This document shows, in pieces, positions 5,935 through 13,003 of a DNA stretch of 13,003 nt. Position 1 is the stretch's first letter, and each line of letters opens with the position of its first letter. Under the pieces are notes generated by a model that saw only the letters and a list, made by a program, of their open reading frames with translations, was not told the DNA's origin and made no database searches. Source of the stretch: Heritagella sp051881655 (lineage in GTDB: Bacteria > Bacillota > Clostridia > Oscillospirales > Acutalibacteraceae). Location: positions 1 through 13,003 of the forward strand of contig JBJEQH010000106.1 of NCBI GenBank assembly GCA_051881655.1. Direction: 5' to 3'. The position numbers were made by a program, and so were the translations under genes.

Positions 5935-7121
5935 GCCGTCGCCTCCTCCAGGGCCTGCCGCAGAATGGCCACACCCTGATCCATCTCCTCCCGGGTCATG
6001 ACCAGCGGGGGCAGCAGGCGCACCGCTTTGTGAGCGGTCAGCACCAGCATTCCCTTTTCCAGACACAGGTTTGCCACATCCAGCGAGGTAAGGCCCGTTT
6101 CCGGCTTTACATCGGCGCCGATCATCAGACCCATCCCGCGGATGTTGGTCAGCTGCGGAATCGTCCGCAGCTTTTCCTGCAGATATGCGCCCTTTGCCTC
6201 CACTTCCGCCAAAAAGGCCGGATCGGCAATGCGCCCCAGCATATAGCGGGCCGCCGCGCACACCACCGGGCCGCCGCCGAAGGTGGAGCCGTGCATCCCG
6301 CCGGAGAGAACCGCCCCCAGCTCCGCGCTGCACAGGCAGGCGCCGATGGGCAGGCCGCCGCCCAGCCCCTTGGCCGAGGTGACCACATCCGGGCGGATGC
6401 CGTACTGCTCAAAGCAGAACAGCTTGCCCGTGCGGCCGATACCGGTCTGCACTTCGTCGGCGATCAGCAGGATCCCCTTCTCCGTGCACAGCTGCCGCAG
6501 CTGCCGCACAAACTCCGGATCCAGCAGGAACACGCCGCCCTCGCCCTGAATCAGCTCGATCATCACGGCGCAGGTTTTTTCGGTCACCGCCGCGCGCACC
6601 TTCTCCATATCATCAATGGGGGCATAGTCAAACCCTTCGGTGAAGGGATCAAAGTGGTGATGGAATTCATCCTGGCCGGTGGCCGCCAGCGTGGTCACCG
6701 TACGGCCGTGGAAGGAATTCTCCAGCGTGAGGATGCGCTTGCAGTCGGGAGCTTTCGTCTCCCCGAATTTCCGGGCCAGCTTGATGGCGCATTCGTTGGC
6801 CTCGGCGCCGGAATTGCCGAAGAACACCTTGGAAAAACCGGACAGGCGGCACAGCTCCTCGGCCAGGGCCGTCTGCACCGGGTTATAGTACAGGTTGCTG
6901 ATATGCTGCAGCGTGGCGGCCTGCCCGCTGACCGCTTTCACCCAGCCATCATCGCACCAGCCCAGGGCGTTGACCCCGATGCCGCTGGTAAAATCCAGAT
7001 ACGTCTTTCCCTCGCTGTCGGTGGCATACACGCCCTTGCCCCTGACCAAAGCCACCGGAAACCGGCCGTAGGTGGGCATCAGGTTCTCCTTTTCCTGCTG
7101 CCGGATCGCCTCAAAATTCAT
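5931..7121 (-). CDS. argD: Acetylornithine aminotransferase
   Basis: PLP-dependent class III aminotransferase that converts N-acetylglutamate semialdehyde and glutamate into N-acetylornithine and 2-oxoglutarate. It has 396 residues. Motifs in order are LDFTSGIGVNALG (42-54), FGNSGAEANECAIKLAR (101-117) for cofactor phosphate binding, SFHGRT (136-141), IQGEGG (191-196), ADEVQTGIGRTG (221-232) with Asp222 for the pyridine nitrogen, and SAKGLGGGLPIGA (249-261) with Lys251 as the Schiff-base lysine. HGSTFGGGP (277-285) replaces the more usual GGNP. The chosen ATG at 7121 has AGGGGG 7 bases upstream. A TTG at 7148 overlapping the argB stop would add nine residues but has no ribosome binding site. 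Similar enzymes can use other omega-amino substrates, but the gene order makes argD the clear call. Confidence 0.96.
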   Translation of the reverse strand: MNFEAIRQQEKENLMPTYGRFPVALVRGKGVYATDSEGKTYLDFTSGIGVNALGWCDDGWVKAVSGQAATLQHISNLYYNPVQTALAEELCRLSGFSKVFFGNSGAEANECAIKLARKFGETKAPDCKRILTLENSFHGRTVTTLAATGQDEFHHHFDPFTEGFDYAPIDDMEKVRAAVTEKTCAVMIELIQGEGGVFLLDPEFVRQLRQLCTEKGILLIADEVQTGIGRTGKLFCFEQYGIRPDVVTSAKGLGGGLPIGACLCSAELGAVLSGGMHGSTFGGGPVVCAAARYMLGRIADPAFLAEVEAKGAYLQEKLRTIPQLTNIRGMGLMIGADVKPETGLTSLDVANLCLEKGMLVLTAHKAVRLLPPLVMTREEMDQGVAILRQALEEATA

Positions 7122-7144
7122 AGCAGTTCCCCCTTTTCTTCTCC

Positions 7145-8014
7145 TCAATAAAACATCGTGCCGATGCCCTCATCCGTCAGCAGCTCGATCAGCAGGGAAT
7201 GGGGCACGCGGCCGTCGATAATATGGGCGCGCTGCACGCCGCGGCGCACCGCCTCCACACAGCAGTCGATCTTGGGGATCATGCCGCCACTGATGATGTT
7301 CTCGCGCTTCAGCTTGGGAACCTCGCTGACGTTGACCACCGGGATAATGGTGCTCTCGTCGTCTTTATCCCGCAGCAGGCCGCACACATCGGTCATCAGC
7401 AGCAGCTTGCACGCGCCCAGCTCGGCCGCAATGCGGGCCGCCGCCACATCCGCATTGATATTGTACACTTCCCCGTGATAGCCCCCGGCCACCGTGGCGA
7501 TGATGGGAACATACCCGGCCCGGGTGGCATTTTCGATCACCTCGGTGTGCACTTCCCGGATCTCCCCCACAAAGCCGTAATCGGCCCCGCCGGAAACCAG
7601 CTTGTCGGCCATCAGCATACCGCCGTCCAGCCCGCACAGCCCCACAGCCCGGCCGTTGTGGGCCGCCAGCAGCTGAACCAGCGCTTTGTTCACCTTTCCG
7701 GCCAGCACCTGCTGCACAACCTCCATGGTCTCTTCATCCGTATAGCGCATTCCGTTGACAAACCGGCTCTCTTTGCCGATCTTCTTCAGCATGGCGTTGA
7801 TCTCCGGGCCGCCGCCGTGCACCAGCACCACATTGATGCCCAGCGCCTTCATCATGACGATATCGTTCATCACGGCGCTTTTCAGATCCTCGTTGATCAT
7901 GGCATTGCCGCCGTATTTGACCACGATGGTCTTCCCGGCCAGGCGCTGGATGTACGGCAGGGCCTGTACCAGGATCTGGGCCCGGCCGGCATTGGAAATT
8001 TTCATCGGTTCCAT
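7145..8014 (-). CDS. argB: Acetylglutamate kinase
   Basis: Amino-acid-kinase-family enzyme that phosphorylates N-acetylglutamate, the usual control point of the cyclic arginine pathway. It has 289 residues. VVKYGGNAM (31-39) with Lys33, LVHGGGPEI (64-72), the acetylglutamate-binding NINADVAAARIA (185-196), and ISGGMIPKID (241-250) are all present. The protein has the long N-terminal helix (about 10-26, before KTIVVKYGG) and the C-terminal LLTDEGIGTM (278-287) seen in arginine-inhibited hexameric kinases, so feedback inhibition by arginine is inferred. The ATG at 8014 lies 5 bases after GAGGAGG; a second ATG three codons later is too far from that site. It follows argJ by 27 bases, and the gap contains a small duplication. 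Confidence 0.97.
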   Translation of the reverse strand: MEPMKISNAGRAQILVQALPYIQRLAGKTIVVKYGGNAMINEDLKSAVMNDIVMMKALGINVVLVHGGGPEINAMLKKIGKESRFVNGMRYTDEETMEVVQQVLAGKVNKALVQLLAAHNGRAVGLCGLDGGMLMADKLVSGGADYGFVGEIREVHTEVIENATRAGYVPIIATVAGGYHGEVYNINADVAAARIAAELGACKLLLMTDVCGLLRDKDDESTIIPVVNVSEVPKLKRENIISGGMIPKIDCCVEAVRRGVQRAHIIDGRVPHSLLIELLTDEGIGTMFY

Positions 8015-8023
8015 TTTTTCCTC

Positions 8024-8052
8024 CTCAGGTGCGGTGTCCTCTCAGGTGCGGT
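8024..8052. repeat. 12-base direct repeat across the argJ stop and argB ribosome binding site
   Basis: CTCAGGTGCGGT occurs at 8024-8035 and again at 8041-8052, offset by 17 bases. On the coding strand this is ACCGCACCTGAG twice. One copy encodes the last argJ codons and stop, and the other leads into the argB Shine-Dalgarno. It looks like a short tandem duplication of the argJ end. Confidence 0.85.
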
Positions 8053-9268
8053 AGTCACCGTTGATCTTCACATACTCGTAGGTCAGATCGCAGCCCCATG
8101 CCTTGGCGGAAAACGGCCCGGTCTTCATATCCACCAGAATCCCGATCTCCTTCTCCTTCAGAACCTCGGCCGCTTCCTCTTCGCTGTAGGGGTGATAGGC
8201 GGCATTTTCGCACACCCACACTTCCCCCGCCGCGCTTTTCAGCGTTACGTTGACACGGCTGACATCAAAATCGCCGGGGGTATAGCCGATGGCACACAGA
8301 ATCCGGCCCCAGTTGGCATCCTGCCCGAACATGGCGGTCTTGAGCAGGTCGCTGGTCACCACGCTCTTGCTCACGGCGCGGGCCACCTCCAGGCTGGGAG
8401 CGCCGGTCACCTCGCACACCAGCAGCTTGCTGGCGCCCTCGCCGTCACCGGCGTGCTCGCGGCACATGTGCTCGGCAATGGCGGTCAGCGCCTCAAAGAA
8501 GGTATCGTAATCCTCCCCCGGGCCGGTAACCGGCTCGTTCCCGGCCAGCCCGCTGGCCATCAGGATCAGGGTATCGTTGGTCGAGGTATCCCGGTCCACG
8601 CTCATCTGGTTATAGGTGCCGGGCACCACATCGGAGAGCGCTTTCTGCAGCATCTGCGGGCTGATGGCCGCATCGGTGGTGTAAAACTCCAGCATGGTGG
8701 CCATATTGGGGGCGATCATGCCGCTGCCCTTGCCGATGGCGCCCAGATGGCAGGTTTTTCCTCCCAGCGTAAACGAGAAGGCGTACTCCTTCGGATACGT
8801 ATCGGTGGTCATGATGGCAGTGGCGGCCTGCAGGCTGCCGGACGCCTCGTGGGTCAGCTGCGCCGCCGCCTGCGGAATACCCGCGGCAAAGGGGGCCAGC
8901 TGCATGGGCTGCCCGATCACACCGGTGGAAGCCGGCAGCACGTCCTCTTTGGCGATGTGCAGCGCATCGGCTACCAACTGGCAGGTATCCAGCGCCAGCT
9001 GCACCCCGCCCGGCGCGCAGGTGTTGGCATTGCCGCTGTTGACCACGATGGCCTGGGCATAGCCGTCCTGCAGATGCATCCGGTCCACCGTGATGGGGGC
9101 TCCGCAGATCTTGTTGGTGGTGTACACGCCGGCCGCCGCACAGCGCACGTCGGCGCTGATCAGGGCCAGATCCAGTTTCTCGTGACGGGGGCGGATGCCG
9201 CAGTGCACGCCGCTGGCCGAAAAGCCCCTGGCCGCACACACGCCGCCCTTTACCTCGGTAAATTTCAT
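8042..9268 (-). CDS. argJ: Bifunctional glutamate N-acetyltransferase / ornithine acetyltransferase
   Basis: Moves acetyl groups from N-acetylornithine to glutamate, releasing ornithine and closing the cyclic pathway; bifunctional members also use acetyl-CoA. It has 408 residues. VNSGNAN (76-82), the oxyanion-hole region STGVIG (114-119), and GKGSGMIAPNMATML (179-193) are present. The precursor should self-cleave between Ala190 and Thr191, making Thr191 the nucleophile of the beta chain. DTSTNDT (227-233) and the C-terminal substrate-site sequence YVKINGDYRT (399-408) fit the family. The ATG at 9268 has GAGGAG 8 bases upstream and follows argC by 15 bases. No argA is seen, so this gene may supply the first step too; whether it is bi- or monofunctional cannot be told from the sequence. 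Confidence 0.97.
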   Translation of the reverse strand: MKFTEVKGGVCAARGFSASGVHCGIRPRHEKLDLALISADVRCAAAGVYTTNKICGAPITVDRMHLQDGYAQAIVVNSGNANTCAPGGVQLALDTCQLVADALHIAKEDVLPASTGVIGQPMQLAPFAAGIPQAAAQLTHEASGSLQAATAIMTTDTYPKEYAFSFTLGGKTCHLGAIGKGSGMIAPNMATMLEFYTTDAAISPQMLQKALSDVVPGTYNQMSVDRDTSTNDTLILMASGLAGNEPVTGPGEDYDTFFEALTAIAEHMCREHAGDGEGASKLLVCEVTGAPSLEVARAVSKSVVTSDLLKTAMFGQDANWGRILCAIGYTPGDFDVSRVNVTLKSAAGEVWVCENAAYHPYSEEEAAEVLKEKEIGILVDMKTGPFSAKAWGCDLTYEYVKINGDYRT

Positions 9269-9283
9269 GTTTCTCTCTCCTCT

Positions 9284-10225
9284 TTATTCCAGCCCAGCCG
9301 TTTCCGGCAGGCCCAGCATAATATTCATGCACTGCACCGCCGCGCCGCTGCTGCCTTTTCCCAGGTTGTCGAACAGGCTGATCAGCAGCATCTGCTTCTC
9401 ATCGGGGGAGGCGGTCAGGTAAATTTCCATTTTGTCGGTGCACCGGTTTCCGTTCCCCGCCAAAAACCCGTCCTCCGGCAGCTGCCCCAGAGGATGAACC
9501 GCAATCTGTTCCTCCCCCTGGTAGTAATCCCGCAGGGCCCGGGCGATTTTTTCCGGGGACAGGCCGGGCAGCAGCTCCATGCGCAGGGGCACGGTCACCT
9601 GCATTCCGCTGTAGTAGTCCGCCACGATGGGCACAAAGACCGGCGGGGTCTCCAGCCCGCTGATGCGCTGCATTTCGGGCAGATGTTTGTGGTGCAGCGT
9701 CAGGCCGTAGGAGCGGGGGCTGTCGTATTCCGCAGGGCGCGCGGGCGCCTCGTACGCGGCGATCATCTTCTTCCCCCCGCCGCTGTAGCCGGTCAGGCTG
9801 TGGCAGGTGAAGGGATATCCGGCGGGCAGTACCCCGGTGGTAACCAGCGGGGCCACCAGCGAGATAAATCCGCTGGCATGGCAGCCCGGCACCGCCACAC
9901 GGGTGCTGCTGCGGATTTTTTCCCGGTACCCGTGCAGCTCGGGAAAGCCATAGACCCAGCCCGGGTCCACCCGGTGGGCCGTACTGGTATCCAGCAGGCG
10001 CACCTTCGACCCCACCAGGGGCACGATGGATTTGGCCGCCGCATCCGGCAGGCACAAAAAGGCCAGATCGGCCGAACGGATCACCCGGGCGCGCTCGGCT
10101 TCCTCCTTGCGCCCCTCTTCGCTGATGGACAGCAGTTCAATTTCCTCCCGCTGTTTCAGCCGGTCGGCAATGCGCAGGCCGGTGGTCCCGGCGCTGCCGT
10201 CAATAAAAACACGGATCTTATTCAT
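9284..10225 (-). CDS. argC: N-acetyl-gamma-glutamyl-phosphate reductase, short (uncommon) type
   Basis: NADPH-dependent reductase that turns N-acetylglutamyl phosphate into the semialdehyde. It has 313 residues, shorter than the common ArgC of about 345. The N-terminal VFIDGSAGTTGLRI (6-19) is the cofactor loop of the second ArgC type (TIGR01851-like); the common type has a G-GYTG pattern. The catalytic cysteine is Cys115 in VPGCHASGF (112-120). LTGYSGGGKKM (144-154), HHKHLPEM (178-185) and FDNLGKGSSGAAVQ (285-298) follow. The frame is open upstream to 10267, but the ATG at 10225 has GGAGG 9 bases upstream and begins the conserved MNKIRVFIDG. It overlaps the end of argH by 8 bases, suggesting coupled translation. 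Confidence 0.95.
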   Translation of the reverse strand: MNKIRVFIDGSAGTTGLRIADRLKQREEIELLSISEEGRKEEAERARVIRSADLAFLCLPDAAAKSIVPLVGSKVRLLDTSTAHRVDPGWVYGFPELHGYREKIRSSTRVAVPGCHASGFISLVAPLVTTGVLPAGYPFTCHSLTGYSGGGKKMIAAYEAPARPAEYDSPRSYGLTLHHKHLPEMQRISGLETPPVFVPIVADYYSGMQVTVPLRMELLPGLSPEKIARALRDYYQGEEQIAVHPLGQLPEDGFLAGNGNRCTDKMEIYLTASPDEKQMLLISLFDNLGKGSSGAAVQCMNIMLGLPETAGLE

Positions 10226-11597
10226 GGGCGATCTCCTCCCGCACCGCCTTGGCCATGGCCCGCACATTTTCGGGGGCCGGCCCGCCGTAAACCGTCCGGC
10301 CGTTCACACAGGCCGCCAGGCTGATGGCGTCGTATACCTTTTCATCGAACAGGGGGCACACCTTCCGGTACTCGGAAAGGGGCAGGCTCTCCAGCGTTTC
10401 GCCGCTCTCCATGCATTTGGCCACCAGGTCCCCCGTCATCCGGTAGGCATCGCGGAAGGGCAGCCCTTTCTGCTCCACCAGATAGTCGGCCACATCGGTG
10501 GCATTGATAAAGCCGCCCGCGGCCGCTTTCCGCATATTATCCGGCAGCAGGGTCATGGTTTTCACCATGGGGATAAAGGCGGTCAGGCACATGCGCAGGG
10601 TGTCCACCGCATCGAACACGGCCTCTTTATCCTCCTGCATATCCTTGTTATAGGCCAGCGGCAGCCCCTTCATCATGGTCAGCAGACCCATCAGATCCCC
10701 GAACACGCGGCCGCTCTTGCCGCGCACCAGCTCGGCGATATCCGGGTTTTTCTTCTGGGGCATGATGCTCGAGCCCGTGGAGAAGGCGTCATCCAGCCGG
10801 ACAAACCGGAATTCCCAGCTGCACCACAGCACCAGCTCCTCCGAAAAACGGGACAGATGCACCATAGCAAGGGAAATGGCGCTGGCGATCTCGGCACAGA
10901 AATCCCGGTCGGCCACGCCGTCCAGGCTGTTGCGGCAGGGGGCGTCGAAATGCAGCAGCTCTGCCGTGCGGAACCGGTCGATGGGATAGGTGGTACCGGC
11001 CAGGGCGCCGCTGCCCAGGGGCATGACGTTCATGCGCTTTTTCGCGTCCTCCAGCCGCCCGATATCCCGCAGGAACATCTCCGCATAGGCCAGCATGTGA
11101 TGGCCGAAGGTGATGGGCTGGGCCCGCTGCAGATGGGTATAACCGGGCATGACCATCCCGCTGCCCTCCTCGGCCTTGTCGCACAGCACACAGATCAGCT
11201 CGCGCAGCTGCGCGGTCAGGCTGTCGCACTCCTTTCGCAGGTACAGCCGCACATCCACGGCCACCTGATCGTTGCGGCTGCGGGCCGTGTGCAGGCGCTT
11301 GCCCGCGTCCCCCAGGCGCCGGGTCAGCTCCTCCTCGATCACCGTGTGGATGTCCTCCGCGTTGGGGTCGATCGGCATACGGCCGCTCTCGATATCCTCG
11401 CGGATCCGGCACAGTTCCTGCCGGATCGTTCCGGCCTCTTCCGGGTCAATCACACCGCATTCCCCCAGCATGGTCACATGGGCGATGCTGCCCTCGATAT
11501 CCTCGCGGAACATCTGGCTGTCAAACGAAATGGATGAGTTAAAATCGTTGGTCTTGGGGTCCAGTTCCCCGTGAAAAGAGCCCTGCCACAGCTTCAT
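10218..11597 (-). CDS. argH: Argininosuccinate lyase
   Basis: Homotetrameric fumarase/aspartase-superfamily enzyme that splits argininosuccinate into arginine and fumarate, the last pathway step. It has 459 residues, the normal length. MKLWQGSFHGELD (1-13) starts the protein, TARSRNDQVA (104-113) is conserved region 1, GYTHLQRAQP (152-161) includes the catalytic-region His155, and the signature GSSIMPQKKNPD (275-286) carries the active-site serine loop. The ATG at 11597 has CGGAGG 7 bases upstream; a frame extension to 11675 has no family similarity and runs through a hairpin. It follows argG after 98 bases and its stop lies inside the start of argC. Confidence 0.98.
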   Translation of the reverse strand: MKLWQGSFHGELDPKTNDFNSSISFDSQMFREDIEGSIAHVTMLGECGVIDPEEAGTIRQELCRIREDIESGRMPIDPNAEDIHTVIEEELTRRLGDAGKRLHTARSRNDQVAVDVRLYLRKECDSLTAQLRELICVLCDKAEEGSGMVMPGYTHLQRAQPITFGHHMLAYAEMFLRDIGRLEDAKKRMNVMPLGSGALAGTTYPIDRFRTAELLHFDAPCRNSLDGVADRDFCAEIASAISLAMVHLSRFSEELVLWCSWEFRFVRLDDAFSTGSSIMPQKKNPDIAELVRGKSGRVFGDLMGLLTMMKGLPLAYNKDMQEDKEAVFDAVDTLRMCLTAFIPMVKTMTLLPDNMRKAAAGGFINATDVADYLVEQKGLPFRDAYRMTGDLVAKCMESGETLESLPLSEYRKVCPLFDEKVYDAISLAACVNGRTVYGGPAPENVRAMAKAVREEIAHE

Positions 11598-11633
11598 GTG
11601 CGTTCCTCCGTTCTCTCTCCTGATGCAAAACCG

Positions 11634-11662
11634 CCCGCACACCGGTTTCAGGGGTGTGCGGG
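11634..11662 (-). terminator. Hairpin between argG and argH: candidate partial terminator or attenuator
   Basis: CCCGCACACC (11634-11643) pairs perfectly with GGTGTGCGGG (11653-11662) around a nine-base loop. On the minus strand the stem is followed by CGGTTTTGC, so the T-run is short and starts 3 bases after the stem. It begins 33 bases past the argG stop and ends 36 bases before the argH start. It could partly end transcription after argG or act as an RNA processing or stability element. Confidence 0.55.
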
Positions 11663-11695
11663 ACGTATCTGTCATGTACGTTGCGGAAAGGCAGG

Positions 11696-12931
11696 TTACT
11701 TCTCCTGCGCTTCCAGCTGCTGGCGCTTTTTCGCCTGCACCTTGATGGGAAGGCCGAACAGATTGATAAATCCGGCGGAATCGGCCTGGTTGTAAACCTC
11801 GTCCTCGTCGAACGTGGCGATTTCTTCGTCGTACAGGCTGTACTTCGAGGTGGTCCCGGCGTCGATGATGTTGCCCTTATACAGCTTCAGCTTCACATCG
11901 CCCGTCACGGTCTGCTGCGTGCTGGTCACGAAAGCGGACAGGGCCTCGCGCAGGGGGGTGTACCACTGGCCATAGTAAACCAGCTCGGCAAAGCGCAGGG
12001 CAACCTGCTGCTTGTAGTGGTACGTCTCACGGTCCAGGCACAGCTCTTCCAGCTTGTTGTGGGCCGTGTACAGGATGGTGCCGCCGGGGGTCTCGTACAC
12101 GCCGCGGCTCTTCATGCCCACCAGCCGGTTTTCCACGATATCGGTCAGGCCGATGCCGTTTTTGCCGCCCAGCTCGTTCAGGGTCTTCACCACTTCCACG
12201 CCGTCCATTTCCTTGCCGTCGATGGCGGTGCAGATGCCCTTTTCAAAATGCAGCGTCACATAGGTGGGCTCATCGGGAGCCTGCTCGGGCGACACGCTCA
12301 TCTCCAAAAAGCCGGGCTTGTTATAAAGCGGCTCATTGGCGGGATTCTCCAGATCCAGGCCCTCGTGGGACAGGTGCCACAGGTTCTTATCCTTCGAGTA
12401 GTTGGTCTCGCGGGTGATCTTCAGCGGGATGTGATGGGCCTCGGCGTACTCAATCTCCTCCTCACGGGACTTGATGCTCCAGATCCGCCACGGGGCGATG
12501 ATCTTCATATCCGGGGCAAACGCCTTGATGCTCAGTTCAAAACGGACCTGGTCGTTGCCCTTGCCGGTGCAGCCGTGGCAGATGGCATCGGCCCCCTCGG
12601 CCTTGGCGATCTCCACCAGCTTTTTGGCGATAATCGGGCGGGCAAACGAGGTGCCCAGCAGATATTTGTTCTCATAAACGGCGCCGGCCTGGATGGTGGG
12701 GAACACATAGTCCTCCACAAATTCCTTTTTCAGATCGGCAATGTACAGCTTGGAAGCGCCGGTCTTCTTGGCCTTTTCCTCCAGGCCCTCCAGCTCGCTG
12801 CCCTGGCCGACATCCGCCGCCACGGCGATTACTTCGCAGTTATCGTAGTTTTCCTTCAGCCACGGGATGATAATGGATGTATCCAGGCCGCCCGAATAGG
12901 CCAGCACTACTTTTTTAATCGACTGTTCCAT
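11696..12931 (-). CDS. argG: Argininosuccinate synthase
   Basis: ATP-dependent enzyme that condenses citrulline with aspartate to argininosuccinate. It has 411 residues. The N-type ATP pyrophosphatase loop AYSGGLDTS (11-19) is near the start, GCTGKGNDQVRFE (120-132) is the citrulline/aspartate-binding region, and APWRIWSIKSREEEIEYA (146-163) and DIVENRLVGMKSRGVYETP (about 244-262) are typical of type 1 synthases. The ATG at 12931 has GGAGG 10 bases upstream. It is the first visible gene of the leftward arginine cluster, with a stem-loop just before it. The gene upstream of it is outside the window, so the operon promoter cannot be seen. Confidence 0.98.
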   Translation of the reverse strand: MEQSIKKVVLAYSGGLDTSIIIPWLKENYDNCEVIAVAADVGQGSELEGLEEKAKKTGASKLYIADLKKEFVEDYVFPTIQAGAVYENKYLLGTSFARPIIAKKLVEIAKAEGADAICHGCTGKGNDQVRFELSIKAFAPDMKIIAPWRIWSIKSREEEIEYAEAHHIPLKITRETNYSKDKNLWHLSHEGLDLENPANEPLYNKPGFLEMSVSPEQAPDEPTYVTLHFEKGICTAIDGKEMDGVEVVKTLNELGGKNGIGLTDIVENRLVGMKSRGVYETPGGTILYTAHNKLEELCLDRETYHYKQQVALRFAELVYYGQWYTPLREALSAFVTSTQQTVTGDVKLKLYKGNIIDAGTTSKYSLYDEEIATFDEDEVYNQADSAGFINLFGLPIKVQAKKRQQLEAQEK

Positions 12932-12963
12932 CTTGATGATTCCTCCGTTTGTTGTTCTATACC

Positions 12964-12998
12964 AAAAGCGCCGCCCCCAAAAGAGGAGCAGCGCTCTT
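12964..12998 (-). terminator. Stem-loop upstream of argG (upstream gene's terminator, or leader attenuator)
   Basis: On the minus strand 12998-12984 pairs with 12978-12964 over 15 bp, including four G-T wobbles, with a five-base loop. The 3' arm ends GGCGCTTTT and is followed by GGTATAG. It sits 32 bases before the argG start codon. It may end transcription of the gene upstream, or be the terminator half of a leader control element. The conserved T-box sequence is not visible in the 72 bases available. Confidence 0.6.
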
Positions 12999-13003
12999 TC
13001 CTT

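Noticed and set aside
5935..6333. N-terminal extension of argF in the open frame upstream
   Set aside because: The extra residues are the out-of-frame reading of argD and have no transcarbamylase similarity; the ATGA overlap at 5931-5934 marks the true start.
7199..10324. A 1041-codon open frame on the plus strand across argB, argJ and argC
   Set aside because: It lies antisense to three well-recognised genes, is rich in His, Gln, Gly and Ala as expected from reading GC-rich codons backward, and shows no domain.
10026..11537. A 503-codon plus-strand open frame opposite argC and argH
   Set aside because: Antisense shadow of argH with the same His/Gln/Gly-rich composition and no recognisable motif.
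4992..13003. ArgR operator (ARG box) sites
   Set aside because: I scanned the gene junctions for a TGAAT-type palindrome and saw none convincing; the region upstream of the operon is outside the window.

Overview
The window looks like chromosomal core DNA from a GC-rich, endospore-forming clostridial Firmicute, probably of the Ruminococcaceae/Oscillospiraceae type. This is inferred from four things: strong GGAGG-type ribosome binding sites, a ypeB spore-germination gene behind a candidate sigma-G promoter, intrinsic terminators, and an argGHCJBDF gene set. I see no mobile element, CRISPR array, rRNA, tRNA or phage gene. Thirteen protein genes fill almost all of the sequence, and no stretch longer than 300 bases lacks a gene.

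Left block (1-2670, all minus strand): ruvC-ruvA-ruvB, the Holliday-junction resolvasome, are tightly spaced and read leftward. An 85-base gap separates ruvB from glmM (phosphoglucosamine mutase, peptidoglycan precursor synthesis), which runs off the left edge. The 179-base ruvC/ypeB divergent region holds a leftward promoter with a perfect extended -10 overlapped by a LexA-box-like sequence, and a rightward GTATA-N18-CACACTA element that fits sigma-G.

Middle (2850-4193, plus strand): ypeB stands alone, without the sleB partner it usually has. A long stem-loop with T-runs on both strands separates it from the convergent arginine cluster.

Right block (4260-12931, all minus strand): argG, argH, argC, argJ, argB, argD, argF and then a class I glutamine amidotransferase-like peptidase C26 gene. 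Apart from a 98-base gap with a hairpin after argG, the genes overlap or lie less than 30 bases apart, so they should be co-transcribed leftward. Together they carry out the cyclic route from glutamate to arginine. ArgJ recycles the acetyl group, ArgB, ArgC and ArgD make acetylornithine, ArgJ releases ornithine, ArgF makes citrulline, and ArgG plus ArgH make arginine. No separate argA or carAB gene is present.

No wholly new system is evident. The points most worth a second look are the ArgF with Pro in place of the conserved ornithine-site Cys and an altered SMG loop, the C26 amidohydrolase at the end of the arginine operon, the orphan ypeB with its candidate sigma-G promoter, the LexA-like site on the ruvC promoter, and the uncommon short-type ArgC.
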